A stretch of DNA of 64,000 nt from Gonocerus acuteangulatus (GCA_946811695.1 OX328125.1:46722345-46786344); one strand, 5' to 3'; counted from the first letter of the stretch, positions 22,280 to 36,298 are shown. Made by a program: numbers and translations. Notes: generated by a model from the sequence alone, not told the origin.

Positions 22280-24317
22280 CACTGAGAAAAAAAAAACAGC
22301 CTGCCGGCAGCCTGAAAACTGTGACTCAGTGCCAGTATTTTGAAATAGGACATTTTAGTCTAAAATAGGATTCCACATATTTCAACCTAAAATAGGATTC
22401 CACTTGCTAGAGTGCCCGCACTTTATAATAGGGTGCTGGAATGCTAGCAGCCTACAGAGAGATGACTTTATTATGTGGATAAAAAAGAACAAAGGTAAAT
22501 TCAGAGTAATAATAATGAGACTTTATTTGGGTGTAATTTACATATACACTTCTTAACAAGTAGATTTTTACAAGTAGGTAAGAGGTATACACTTTTTAAC
22601 AAATATAGATATTTACAAGTATTAGGTATTAGGTACAATGTACTTATGAACAATATTGAACAAGTAGGTCTAGAAATAAAATATTTTTTTTGTTTCCATG
22701 ACACTTATAGCCGCATTCATAAAGCCGAAGACAGTTGATTTCAGCATCTGTTCAAACAGAAACAAAAATAAATTTTTATTAATAACAAAAGAAAAGTTGT
22801 TGTTGTTGTGTTTTATATAATTAAAAAGAAACATAAATAGGCATTTTTTCTAGTTTAAAATGTCGCAGTAAATTCAAAGCTGCCAGGGAATTACAAAATA
22901 AATATAAAATAAGGTTTTTTTTTCTATGGATATGATCATAAATGAAGGAAAAAAGACTTCCATCAGTTCTCAGCTTACAAGGCTTATTGAACTCCATCTT
23001 CAGTTGGTTCTATACCCGCAGCTGCATGTTATATTAAGCGAATATATTCTTGAAAAACAAACACAACTTTCTTCATTCTATTGTATATAACATCTGTTTT
23101 TAAATTTAATAATAAAAACAAGAGCCTGTGTGCCTGGATGCAGACTGTACCGCCAGAACAGAGTTCAGGCTCTTGTTTTTATTATTAAATTTAAAAACAG
23201 ATGTTATATACAATAGAATGAAGAAAGTTGTGTTTGTTTTTCAAGAATATATTCCCTTAATATAACATGGAGCTGCGGGTATAGAACCAACTGATGATGG
23301 AGTTCAATAAGCCTGGTAAGCTGAGAACTGATGGAAGTCTTTTTTTATATGTTCCTAGAATGCGGCTAGAATATTAGTTCAAAATTATATTAGTAGACTT
23401 TTATTTTGGTTTCCATTCTGTTTCTAGAGCTCCTTCATTTATGATCATATCCATAGAAGAAAACCTTATTTTATATTTATTTTGTAATTCCCTGGCAGCT
23501 TTGAATTTACTGCGACATTTTAAACTAGAAAAAATGCCTATTTATGTTTCTTTTTAATTATATAAAACACAACAACAACAACTTTTCTTTTGTTATTAAT
23601 AAAAATTTATTTTTGTTTCTGTTTGAACAGATGCTGAAATCAACTGTCTTCGGCTTTATGAATGCGGCTATAAGTGTCATGGAAACAAAAAAAATATTTT
23701 ATTTCTAGACCTACTTGTTCAATATTGTTCATAAGTACATTGTACCTAATACCTAATACTTGTAAATATCTATATTTGTTAAAAAGTGTATACCTCTTAC
23801 CTACTTGTAAAAATCTACTTGTTAAGAAGTGTATATGTAAATTACACCCAAATAAAGTCTCATTATTATTACTCTGAATTTACCTTTGTTCTTTTTTATC
23901 CACATAATAAAGTCATCTCTCTGTAGGCTGCTAGCATCTTTTATGGATGGGGTCAATGTAACCCATCCATATAGGATGCTAGCAGCCTATAGGGGTAGGA
24001 TACAGGAAGCAAACATCAGGATGCTCGCAGCCTATATGGGTAGGCTGCTAGAAGCCAGTAACAGAGTGCCAGCAATCTAAAGTCTACGGGTACGCACTTG
24101 AAAGTAGAGTGCTGGGCACTCTATTGTTGGATGCTAGCTTTGGGTGTGAGAACTCTACTATAGGATGCAGAATTAGCATTCCAGCACTCTATTATAAAAT
24201 GCGGGCAACTAGTGGAATCCTATTTTAGGCTAAAATATGTGGAATCCTATTTTAAACTAAAATGTCCTATTTCAAAATACTGGCACTGAGTCACAGCAGC
24301 CTGTTTTTTTCTCCGTG
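22280..24317. mobile_element. 2.04-kb palindromic (foldback) element in gypsy pol
   Basis: The ends read CACTGAGAAAAAAA and, reverse complemented, CACGGAGAAAAAAA. The left arm (22280-23122) pairs with the right arm (23171-24317) around a spacer of about 48 bp. Within the arms, 22501-22704 and 23674-23877 encode the same 67-codon frame without a difference, so the arms are nearly identical. The right arm carries an extra ~230 bp of 'ggatgctagcagcctatagg'-type repeats near 23935-24170. There is no transposase. CACTG-type ends suggest a CMC-like (En/Spm or Chapaev) non-autonomous element, but no clear target duplication was found beyond a possible CA. Confidence 0.82.
23935..24170 (+). repeat. 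Minisatellite-like repeats in one palindrome arm
   Basis: Variants of 'aggatgctagcagcctatag' recur about 5-6 times at irregular spacing, with 'gggtagg' and 'ggatgctcgcagcctatatg' forms. The left arm has only one or two such motifs near 22440-22460, so this expansion breaks arm symmetry. Confidence 0.7.
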
Positions 24318-24700
24318 CAGCAGTCGAGATAAGTGCGGGAACTCTACCCACTTAAGTTTTAGGTTAGGGATTTTTGGAAATCCGTTATTGTGATATCACT
24401 GGCCTGTGCCTCTGCAATTGCTTCCATGCCATCCGGTCCATCAAATGTCTCGACTCGTGTAAACGCATCAGCCACGTCGTTCTCATTTCCTGCAACGTAT
24501 TAAAAGTCGGTTGTAAATTGACTGATGTAGTTAACCCACCGAATCCTCAGAGGTGTGGAGGTCTCTGGTTTCTGTTGAAAAGCGAATAGTAATGGCTTGT
24601 GGTCAGTCCATATTGTGAAGTGGCGGCCTTTTTTAGTGAGCGGAAGTGCCTAATGGCCTGGTGGATGGCCAAGAGTTCTCAGTCGTAGGTGGAGTATGCT
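24318..24700 (-). pseudogene. gypsy RNase H region, frameshifted
   Basis: On the minus strand 'ELLAIHQAIRHFR' in one frame is followed, after a shift near 24640, by 'TKKGRHFTIWTDHKPLLFAF' in another. The latter is the RNase H segment with the catalytic Asp in 'WTDHKPL'. Coding runs on to about 24318 with more shifts, then the palindrome interrupts it. Confidence 0.8.
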
Positions 24701-26282
24701 CTTTGGGCTTTATGAACGTTCTTGAGAAAAATCCCAAGGGCCGCCAGACATCATTTTCCTTCTGTTGCAATGCTGCTCCCATCGCTGTTGCTGAAGCATC
24801 ACACACCAGCACTAGCTCTGCGGTAGGTCTCGGGTGAGCAAGAATGGTGGCCTTCCGTGTGGCCTCTCTACAACCCTCGAAAGCCTTGTTAGCTTCAATG
24901 GTCCAAGAGATCGGGGTCTTATCGTTTTTCTTTGAGCCTTTCAGGAAAGAATTTAATGGGGCTTGAAGAGACGCGACATGAGGGAGGCAACGCCTGTAGA
25001 AATTGAGCATCCCCAGAAAACGTCTTTAGTCTTTCACTGTCTCTGGACGAGGATAAGAACTTATGGCCTCGACTTTCTCTGGAAGGGCCGTGATTCCGTC
25101 ACTTGAAACCCTATGGCCTAAGAAATCTAACTCTGAGGCTGCAAACACACATTTTTCTAAGTTAATGAGAAGGCCGTGTTCATCTAGGCGTCGAAAAACT
25201 TCTTCCAGATCTCTCTTGTGTTCTCCTTCATCAGCCGATGCCACGCAGACGTCATCCAAATATGCAAACAAAAAAAGTAAGCCTCGGAGTGCTGAATCCA
25301 GGAACCTCTGGAAGGTCTGAGCTGCATTTCGAAGACCAAAGCACATACGCTGGAATTCGAACAGTCCAAAAGGAGTGATAATAGCCGTTTTGGGAATCTC
25401 TTTTTCTGCAATGGGGATTTGGTAGTATGCTCTTTGCAAGTCTAATTTGCTAAAGACTCGTTTCCCTTGTAGGTTGACATTGAAATCTGCAATGTTTGGG
25501 ACTGCGTAACGGTCCAGTACCGTTTTCGCATTAAGCTTCCTGTAGTCCCCACAGGGCCTGATTCCTCCATCCTTCTTCGGTACAATGTGCAATGGACTCG
25601 CCCATGGACTGTTCGAAGGGCGGATGATGCCCTCTTCCATCATTTGTTCGAACTCACGTTTAGCGGCCGCGTATCTATCGGGTGCTAACTTCCGGACTTT
25701 TGCAGTTACAGGTGCTCCACGAGTCTCGATATGATGAACAACGGGATGTGCTGGCTGTTTTACGAAGGCGTTGGGCTGAGTAAGATTAGGAAATCGTTTT
25801 AAAAGTCCAGTGTACCACTGGCCTACAGGAATGGGAGAAATAGCCGAGACATGTATATCTGCAGTCTTTCCTTTAGTAGCGCGGCCTGAAATTTTATCCA
25901 CTAACTGGCAGCCGGCTAGATCTACCATGAGGTTGAATTGGTACAAAAAATCAGCTCCGATAATTGGTTGTTTAACCGCCCCTAGAGTGAAGCGCCAGGA
26001 CATGGAGCGTCGTAACCCGAAATCCAGTTGAATCAGTTTCTGGCCGCAGGTTGGTATGGGAGTCCCATTCGCTGCGCAGAGCGTGAAATCACTAGGTGTG
26101 GTCCGTTTTTCCTTACCCACTGGAAATACTGATATGGCAGCGCCCGTGTCTATGAGATATCGTAGACGGGATTGCCGATCAATCATAAAAAGACGGCGGT
26201 GAAGACATTCCGCGATGGATTCCGCCTTTGCCATCGCGACACCTAGTTTTCCGAATGCTGAGTTGGATTTGATTTTTTCCAA
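24633..26282 (-). pseudogene. gypsy protease-reverse transcriptase
   Basis: The main frame is 26282-25026. It has the aspartic protease 'LRYLIDTGAAISVFP' (active D-T-G) near residues 40-55. The RT follows with 'LAPDRYAAAKREFEQMMEEG', 'SPWASPLHIVPKKDGGIRPC', 'KLDLQRAYYQIP', 'TPFGLFEFQRMCFGLRNA' and the catalytic 'AYLDDVCVAS'. An in-frame TAA at 25026-25028 interrupts 'ETVKD'; the same frame continues from 25023 through the connection region ('RRFLGMLNFYRRCLPH') and 'LVCDASATAMGAALQQ' (first RNase H Asp) before shifting near 24690. One early stop over about 550 codons suggests moderate age. Confidence 0.9.
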
Positions 26283-27021
26283 CTACAGGGAAGCCTACAT
26301 TTCGTGGCCTTATTGCCGAAAGTTGTATGATAATAGCATAGTCTCCCTTTTTTGCATTGAGTACTATTTGGGGACATTATGTTTGATGTTCTATATGTCG
26401 CGACAGATTCCTCAAGCTTTTCTATTCGTTTCATGAGTTTCTCCAAAAAGGTTACAAGCTTATTTTCCCAATTTGCTTGCGTGGGTCTTGTAGTAACTAC
26501 ATCACAACTCTTTAGCTCATATATCTCGGCGATACGGTCAGCGAGACCTCCTAATTTACCAAGATCAGTTTGGTCTGACGCTGTTAGAGCTATTCGCATC
26601 TGATCAAGAAGTCCTCTTAACCAAATATATTTCAACAGATCGTCCGAAACTGACGTACGCCTAGTCGTTTTAGTTGCGATAAGAACTGTGAAGGGCGCTG
26701 ATCTCCAAGTTGATGTTCATCAAGGAGTTCACTAAAGTTAGCGTAATTTTCTTTTTCAAATAATATTTTCATGATTCTATCTTTTAATATTTGGTAGGGA
26801 TTTTCGGCCGGTGGATCACGCATAAGATCCATTACTTGCTTCGCGGTATCTACATCCAGTTGGGAGACGATATAGCGAAATTTCGTCATGCTATTTTTAA
26901 CACCATACAGTAGAAAAATGGTTTCCGATTGTAAGAAAAATACGTCAGGTTCACGTTTATGGAAGATGGGGAGCTGGGCCTTGATAGCCGTAGCAGAGGA
27001 AACGTCTAGTTGCTGAGGCAT
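26243..27021 (-). pseudogene. gypsy gag with one frameshift
   Basis: The first frame (27021-26632) starts 'MPQQLDVSS' and carries capsid-like text 'FFLQSETIFLLYGV', 'MRDPPAENPYQILK' and 'RPSQFLSQLK'. A +1/-1 shift near 26660-26690 moves coding to the frame ending at 26243, with 'LRGLLDQMRIALTAS' and a zinc-knuckle-like 'CYYHTTFGNKATKCRLPC' (Cys-x2-His...Cys form usual in this clade). Its end overlaps the pol start by about 40 bp, which fits programmed frameshifting in the ancestor. Confidence 0.85.
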
Positions 27022-27057
27022 CGAAGCCGGGGTTATAACTTGTTTCTCATCACCATT

Positions 27058-27066
27058 GGGTCACCA
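27058..27066 (-). promoter_or_regulatory. Primer-binding site, tRNA-Trp type
   Basis: The minus strand reads TGGTGACCC one or two bases after the 5' LTR end. This is complementary to the 3' end of tRNA-Trp (GGGTCACCA), the primer established for CsRn1-clade elements. Confidence 0.75.
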
Positions 27067-27067
27067 A

Positions 27068-27173
27068 TTTAGAGACTTCCTGACACTTATAAAAGAAACG
27101 TATTTTATCAACATAAAAATACCTTTTTTATTGCTTTAATTTTAACAAGAATTAATGCATAACTATTATCTAA
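27068..27173 (-). repeat. 5' LTR remnant of the gypsy element
   Basis: Matches 20416-20520 for about 100 bp with a few changes, including an inserted 'cc' and 'tgcttt' for 'tgtttt'. It is cut at 27173 by a retroelement fragment flanked by 'ctattatctaa'. The missing part was not recognised beyond that insertion. Confidence 0.65.
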
Positions 27174-27642
27174 TGAAACTTAACTAATGAAAACTTATAG
27201 AATAGAATAGAATTTATTTGGCACAAGTACATTGACATTGCCAAGGATCTGGCCATTTTGTGTTAGTGGTTTTAATATTTAAGTAATCATAATCATAATA
27301 ATAGTAATACAATGTCTAAAATAAAGAATAATCCTACCAAATTAGAAATAAAAATAAAGCTTGAATAATATAACCTAAAAAATATGAGTATACCTATGTA
27401 CAATAAATAATAATGAAAAAATATGTATAAATGTAATAATTTTGAGGGACGAATTAATGTTTTATAATTTTGTACAGCAATCATTGAGAATATGCTTCGG
27501 CAAATTGTTGAAAAAAGTTTTCCGCTTTGGTATGTCATTGTGCCGTTTTCAGGGTATGGAATGTCCATTCCGCTGTTGGATATTTCAGTAGCTATGTGGA
27601 GGTTTTGTCCAATGTTTGTTTCAACGTCTCGCGTTCTGTTAG
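27174..27642 (-). mobile_element. LINE 3' fragment with 11-bp target duplication
   Basis: Flanked by 'ctattatctaa' at 27163-27173 and 27643-27653. On the minus strand a short LINE-like coding end ('ETLKQTLDKTS', 'YPTAEWTFHTLK' in broken frames) precedes an AT-rich 3' UTR and a (TTCTA)n tail (plus 'agaatagaatagaattt'). It is a 5'-truncated retroposition into the gypsy LTR. Confidence 0.6.
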
Positions 27643-27725
27643 CTATTATCTAAATTAGGACATTAATATTGATTAAAATTATAATTACTAATATTTTTAT
27701 TATGTCACTATATAGCTTGTTTTTT

Positions 27726-28100
27726 TAGCGCGCGTCTTCCTCTATAGGGAAGAAACCCACTTATGATGTTGATATATATCCTTTTTCGAGGATAATGGGG
27801 AAAAAAACTATTTTTTTCTTGAGAGTTTGGATTCGTATTTGAGTTATAATTGATCCATTTCATTCGGAAAAATTGGTGTTTAAATTGAGTAATTTCCGCT
27901 TAAATTTCTGCCAGTTTCCTGTTGTGATACTTAAGATGTCGCTTCTCTTTGAGATTTCATTTAACAATTTTAATTCTTTTTTCATTTTTCAACTAAGATT
28001 ATGACAAAATATGAACTGTTTCTATCCTAATCTTTACTAATGACACAAGGAATAAGAACAGAAAAGTACTAAGATGACGCAGTTCCTGCGACCAAACGTT
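27726..28100 (+). mobile_element. Helentron-like repeat, related subfamily
   Basis: Starts near 'agcgcgcgtcttcctctat...gggaagaaacccac' and ends at 'taagatgacgcagttcctgc' / 'gaccaaacg'. The end holds a perfect hairpin CGCAG-TTC-CTGCG. The same terminal hairpin in reverse orientation occurs at 59908-59940. There is no (TA)n tract or ~145-bp unit, so it may be a shorter derivative. Confidence 0.45.
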
Positions 28101-28269
28101 TAATTGTTTCATAACCTGACAGGTATGAGATCTTCAATGTAAATATTTTTTTTTTAATTGGCTGCTAATCAGTAGATATAAGACATCACAGTTATCTACG
28201 TTTGTAATTACATCTTCAAAGCTTCTACTTCAAGCCAGCCGTTGTGGTGTAATCTCTCTATTTTCCGAA

Positions 28270-28600
28270 AAGGGGTTTCCGGTGGTTGCTCGTGAAAATG
28301 TTTTCCCTGCCTTGGGAAAACATCTGTCTGGAAGAGAAGGAAAAAAACCCTCTAGGTATTCCGTGGTTCTATTTGGTAGGTCAACTGAGGCAGAACCTGC
28401 TCTAAGAAAGATTTATTCCCCCCGGCTCTCTAGGGAAAAAAATAAAGAGGTTATGGTCCCCCCAACTCATCCCTGCTTTTCCTAATATATCTGAATGGAA
28501 CTGTCGTAATTTCCTTACTTCGCTTTTACCTATGGCCCTTTTTCCCTCCTTATTTTTAATTAAAAACATCCCAGTAACGATCTAATTACATCGGACTTTA
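28270..28600 (+). pseudogene. LINE ORF1 end / ORF2 start fragment
   Basis: A plus frame (28282-28485) gives 'GREGKKPSRYSVVLFGRST' and '...VPPTHPCF'. After a shift, 'NISEWNCRNFLTSLLPMAL' resembles the start of LINE apurinic endonuclease domains ('LQWNCRS...'). Nothing beyond about 28600 continues it. Tentative. Confidence 0.35.
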
Positions 28601-28626
28601 ACCTAATACAAATGGATTCAGAAATA

Positions 28627-28790
28627 CAGTGGAACATGGATAATTCGAACTTCTATTATTCGAAATCGTGGTTAATTCGAATATTTCTCTTGGTCGCTAG
28701 AATTTAGGGCATTAACAATCTAAAAAAAATCGTGGTTAATTCGAATAAAATTTTGGATAATTCGAATTATTTACGAGTCTGTGCCTCCAA
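28627..28790. mobile_element. pogo-like DNA transposon end
   Basis: 'acagtggaacatggataatt' followed by three 'aattcgaa'-type repeats ('ggttaattcgaat', 'ggataattcgaat') is the usual structure of a pogo/Tigger terminus (CAGT... with repeated AATTCGAA). Only one end is recognised, so it is a fragment or a very small derivative. Confidence 0.55.
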
Positions 28791-29095
28791 TGGGAAGTGG
28801 ACAGAGTGGCGGTCGATCCTCTCTCTCACTCTCCCAGACTTTTTAATTCGGTCTGGCTGGTGTTATTCTTTGACAAATTAATTACAGGTGTTTTAATATT
28901 TAAATAACAAAGTAAAATTGACTTTAAAGTGGCTTATAGTCTGGAAAGAGTTAATAGCGGAACCACGAATATAGGCACCTTGGCGAAACGTTGCTCTTGA
29001 TTCGATATAAAGGCAGGTACCAGATATCGATGTATGGTAGCCTGGAATACATCGATGATCCTACCTAGTAGACACCGAAAATGACCCCAATTAAA

Positions 29096-29154
<59 letters not shown>

Positions 29155-29157
<3 letters not shown>

Positions 29158-30684
29158 GAAGGTGTTGTACCTCTGACCGTCTAGTACCTTTGACCACCGA
29201 GGCTGTGGCGTCATGTAGCAACACTTGATAAATTTTGGTGTAATTAGTGTTTAGCTCCTTCACTGGAGGGCTTGTCTGACCTACTTTGGATTATTCAAGT
29301 CAAAGAGGATTCTTGCAAAAAATACTTATCGATTTCTATCATAAAAATGTAAGTTATTTATTGATGACGTTTTGCCTCATAATATTTTTTGTATTAAGTC
29401 TTTTTAGATGGAAATCATTTGACAAAGTAGCTATTACAATAAGAAACATGGTGTAGCTTCTGAAATTGATTTATCTTAACCCTAAGATTTTTAGCATGGA
29501 TTTTAATTTACACTATCAGGGTGTTGTACCTCTGACCACGACTAGTTTTTGTTTGTTCCTTTGACCAAGTCAAAGGTACAAAACCCCTGAGTAGTGTTTA
29601 CATAATTCAACTTTTACGTTCTTCTGCTACATTTTTTTCAAATAAATTAATATTGGTTTCTTCAATTGCTCAAAGGATTTAAAAAAATAATAAATTAAAT
29701 AAGTTTAAACAGACTTTATTAATCCTCAGTGTAGCAGTTCGAACCTACCGCCCCTTGTCGATTCACCTAAAGTTTTAAGACCTCATCGAAAAGCGGGGGC
29801 AAGGAAAATGTCAAATAGGGGCCGGCCTAAAGGGAAACCTCGTATCCTGACAGATATTCCTGTAAAGCTAATTATTGAAGGTGAAAAAAAAAAATGGAAG
29901 CACCACCCTAAACGTAAGACACCACATACAAATAAACCCCTTCCTAAAAAAGTGGTAAATAAAAAGAAAATTATTCTAATGGTAATTCAGATTCTGATAC
30001 TGACACGGAAATTTCTTCAGGAGAAAGTGACGTTGATCTGTCTGATAAATGTCGTGAGTTAAGTCGATAACCAGCAACAATTTGAAAAATATGATTTGGA
30101 AAAAGGTAATTTTATGCTTGTTATAAATAAAAGTAAAAGACTATTACTTATTTAGTCGCAGAGATCTTTGGTATTAAATGTCCAATGTTTAAGATCCAAT
30201 ATTTGAAAAAACAAAATTTAAGTGACAAGTTTACGAGAGAAGATGAAAATTTGTATGATATTGATGTTGAATACATTGGGGTTTAACTTCCATACCCTAC
30301 TATTGCTAGTGGATCTGCTTGACAGTTAAAACATTAAAGATTTGACTGGATTTTTCAGCATATTAAGCATAACATAATATCAATAATAGATTTTTATTAT
30401 GCTTACATCCATGTCCTGTATTTATTAACTCACAATTAATTAAAATATTACTCAATACAATTTTTTTTCTGCACTGCTGTGTTGTTTTTACAACACGATG
30501 AACGATTATTTTTTTTAAAAATTAATAAAAAATATTTAAATGTAAAGTTAGAACCTTGAAAAAATTAAATATGAGAAACAATAGAATACTAATTACAATG
30601 AAATAAAAAAAACATGAATTAAGCCTTAATATTCAAGCTGAAAAAAATTCAATTGTGCAAAGTGGTCAAAAGTACAACACCTTC

Positions 30685-30688
<4 letters not shown>
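29155..30688 (+). mobile_element. pogo-like DNA transposon, 1.53 kb, in (TA)n
   Basis: Terminal inverted repeats begin 'ggggaaggtgttgtac' at both ends (24 bp with two mismatches) and sit between TA dinucleotides, the target of Tc1/mariner/pogo elements. A related 'gtgttgtacctctgacc' block recurs internally at 29521, next to a palindromic 'cctttgaccaagtcaaagg'. The coding remnant is at 29808-30350. It disrupts the (TA)n tract of the Helentron-like copy and so is younger than it. Confidence 0.8.
29808..30350 (+). pseudogene. pogo/Tigger-like transposase C-terminal tail
   Basis: The frame from 29808 reads 'RGRPKGKPRILTDIPVK' then a Lys-rich stretch ('KKKWKHHPKRK') and a stop at 30062, the basic region after the DDE domain in pogo/Jerky-type transposases. 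Further down, 'DIDVEYIGV' and 'LPYPTIASGSA' in another frame resemble the extreme C-terminus ('LPEPTI.GGTAR'). Catalytic Asp residues are absent; stops and shifts separate the pieces. Confidence 0.65.
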
Positions 30689-30744
<56 letters not shown>

Positions 30745-31484
30745 GTATATAGTTATATATGTGTCCGTTATCACGATACAGGCCAGAGTTTTTGTTTTTC
30801 GCCACAAACCTTGCTATCTAGTGTTCCCCCATCAAACGATTGAACGAGTTCGTTAACCAACAAAATCGGTCCATCCGGAGGGCGGATTTATTCTGGAGTC
30901 AAAGTAAATATTTGTCAATACCAGCCATAATTCTTGTTATATTTCAACGAAACTTTATTTGTTGTGGTCAACTGAAAAAAAAAAATTGTTGTAAAAATAA
31001 ACTAAATCGGTTGACTAGAAGGTGGGGTTTATTCCGGACAGCAATTACTAATTTCCTTATACCGGTGGTAATTTCTGTTGTATTGTTACGAAAACTTATA
31101 CATCCTGGCTATCTAATAAGAAAGAAGTGTTGTGAAAATGAACTAAATCGGTGTATCGGAAGGGGGCGGTTACTTTGTACTATGTTTGAATTGAATTCTC
31201 CCGCTAAACGTATTTTAACGAAACTCATTAAGATCAATAGATGAATATGTTAAGTTTTGTGTATTTATTACGTAGTGTAGTACCACGCATACACAAAACT
31301 GACGGAAATTAATTATAAAATTAATAATTGAAACACCTGCTCATAAAAAATGAAAAATAGCAGAACAATTTATGTTTTTATACTATTTATCTATATAGGT
31401 TATTTTAAGCAAATTATACTGCAATGCACTCGACCCTACCCAATTCAGAGGAAAGTGCTTAGTTTTGCAGCTCCTGCGTGACGG

Positions 31485-34786
<3,302 letters not shown>

Positions 34787-34950
34787 ATTTTTTTTTCTTT
34801 TTACGGCGCATCGACAGATACAGCATTAGCACCGGGATGTCAATAGGTGTCCACTTTTTCATAACGTCCATGGTGGAGCAGGGCTTTTTTCAAACTGCCA
34901 TTAAAAAAAAAACTAAAGTTTCTGCAGGCGAGATTCGAATCTGTATGAGA
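34787..34950 (-). mobile_element. tRNA-derived SINE, diverged copy
   Basis: T-run, then 'acggcgcatcgacagatac' and 'cattagcaccgggatgtc', matching the body of the complete SINE at 1281-1510, and later 'tctgcaggcgagattcgaat' (a decayed box B on the minus strand). An A-run interrupts the middle. Confidence 0.6.
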
Positions 34951-35573
34951 AACTAAATTAAAAAACTTCTGCTGAATAACTAATACCGATGAAGCATACT
35001 ATAAAAATGTTAATTTTCGTTTTTGGTAAATAATGACGCAACTACGTTTTAATCGCAATGACAGTTCAGATACGCCTGATTAATCATAGAAATTGATAAT
35101 AGTAAAAGCAATAAAAAAAAAAAAAATCATTAAACTCACAACCAAGACTACATAACCTTACATATTATTTAACCTTAGAGTACCGTCAAGCCGTATTGTA
35201 TGTACGTGTATATATGTAGGCCTAAATAAAAAAAAAAGTGATTGTTCTGAGTAAATGGACGAAAACGATTTCAAAAAATAAACAATCCGTTATTTGAATA
35301 AGAATATGGCTTGTGGATTTCTGGGAGTTGTTATTCTTGCTCTGCAAACAAGAGAAAGACTCGGGGTTTGACATTTTCAACTTGCCAAAGTCTTCAGCTC
35401 AGGGAATAGTCTATTCAATTTTTCCATTGATTCCTCATGATCTTTTAAATTGAATGTAAATTCCTGGATAATTGACATTATTTTAATATTTGTCTATATG
35501 CATTCTATATATATATATATATATAAAATTGTATTTCTTTTATAAGTTATAATATAATTTTCCAACACTTAAG

Positions 35574-35780
35574 GCCATTCAATGAGTTTTAGCGGGTTTC
35601 CTCTCTCCTTCCATAGTGAGGAAATCTGCTTATGAGGTTGACCATATCCGGAAGTACCGACTAGAAAATTTAACGTACCAGACCCATAAGTCCTGAAAAT
35701 ATCGGTGATTCCACACACAGCTTTTAATTAAAGTTGGTGCAAAAATACATTGTTTGATTTGCAGGGTCAAGATCGCTAAC
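35574..35780 (+). repeat. 5'-type block of a TA-bearing dispersed repeat
   Basis: 'gcttatgaggttgaccatat', 'ccggaagtaccgactag' and 'tgaaaatatcggtgattcc' are shared with 33360-33475, and 'agctattgaggttgg' at 43051 and 'gctaataaggttggcc' at 48731 look related. The (TA)n tract expected next has been replaced here. Confidence 0.45.
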
Positions 35781-35982
35781 CAGCCGACTCCGTCCACCGG
35801 AACATGTTTTTTTGGCCAAAATACGCAACACTTACGTTTTAAGTAACTAGAATCCCACAAATATGTTTTAAATTTCATAAATTCACATGCAAAACTTGCT
35901 ACAAGACAACCTGAGCTCGACCTATCAATCAGACACGGGGACTTGACCAAAAATATAATATATCTACATGTTTAGGTTGGTC

Positions 35983-36298
35983 TCATTGCATACTCGTGCA
36001 ATAGTCACCCATAATGTGTGTGAGAGTCCCACATTCCCTGATAACGCTCATCCAATGTCCGAATAGTCTGATGAAATCTTTCACCTTGCTCCTCACTAAA
36101 ATCCCCAGATGTTTTGGGAATCTGTCTAGATGTGAGTGCTGGAAGTGAATCTTTACGCTCATATTGCACCCTAACTTTTGCAAGTTCGATAGCATACACT
36201 TCGACCAGCTCGACTTGGTCTTCAGATATATTGTTACCTAGAACATTATTCCTAACCAAAAGAAATGTTTTCCAAGCTTTGGATTCACCTTCAGTCAT
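35983..36298 (-). pseudogene. Remnant of a repetitive conserved arthropod protein family
   Basis: Frame switching is needed to follow it: 'ESKAWKTFLLVRNNVLGN' (36298 onward), then 'LQKLGCNMSVKIHFQHSH' and 'LDRFPKHLG' in a second frame, then 'SGDFSEEQGERFHQTI' and 'LDERYQGMWD' back in the first, then 'IMGDYCTSM'. I recognise 'GCNMS.K.HFLHSHLD.FP' plus 'SDEQGERFHQDI...YQG.W' as a conserved uncharacterised family common as multicopy fragments in arthropod genomes. Its function is unknown to me. At least three frameshifts mark this copy as dead. Confidence 0.65.

Larger units (their letters stand above)
20416..27173 (-). mobile_element. CsRn1-like Ty3/gypsy LTR retrotransposon, degraded and nested
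   Basis: Minus-strand order: 5' LTR remnant, tRNA-Trp-type primer site, gag with a Cys-His segment, protease, reverse transcriptase, RNase H, integrase, polypurine tract, 3' LTR. Removing the two inserted DNA elements (21556-22073 and 22280-24317) leaves about 4.2 kb, close to the usual size. The RT wording ('HHIETRGAPV', 'RKLAPDR', 'YLDDVCVAS') and the primer site are typical of the CsRn1 clade. Frameshifts and stops in gag, RT/RNase H and integrase make it inactive. Confidence 0.88.
29040..31484 (+). mobile_element. Helentron-like repeat, copy B, split by a pogo-like element
   Basis: The left block 'cctacctagtagacaccg' and 'aaaatgacccc' leads into a (TA)n tract (29098-29154). After the insertion the tract resumes (30689-30738), followed by 'ccagagtttttgtttttcgc', units at about 30862, 31002 and 31143 (140-141 bp apart), the unique 3' region and the terminal 'cagctcctgcgtgacggact'. 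The order equals copy C at 43.03-44.26 kb. Noncoding. Confidence 0.7.

Noticed and set aside
22501..23877. Two identical 67-codon frames facing each other
   Set aside because: They are the same sequence in the two arms of a palindrome; no domain, Leu/Tyr-rich, no sign of selection visible.
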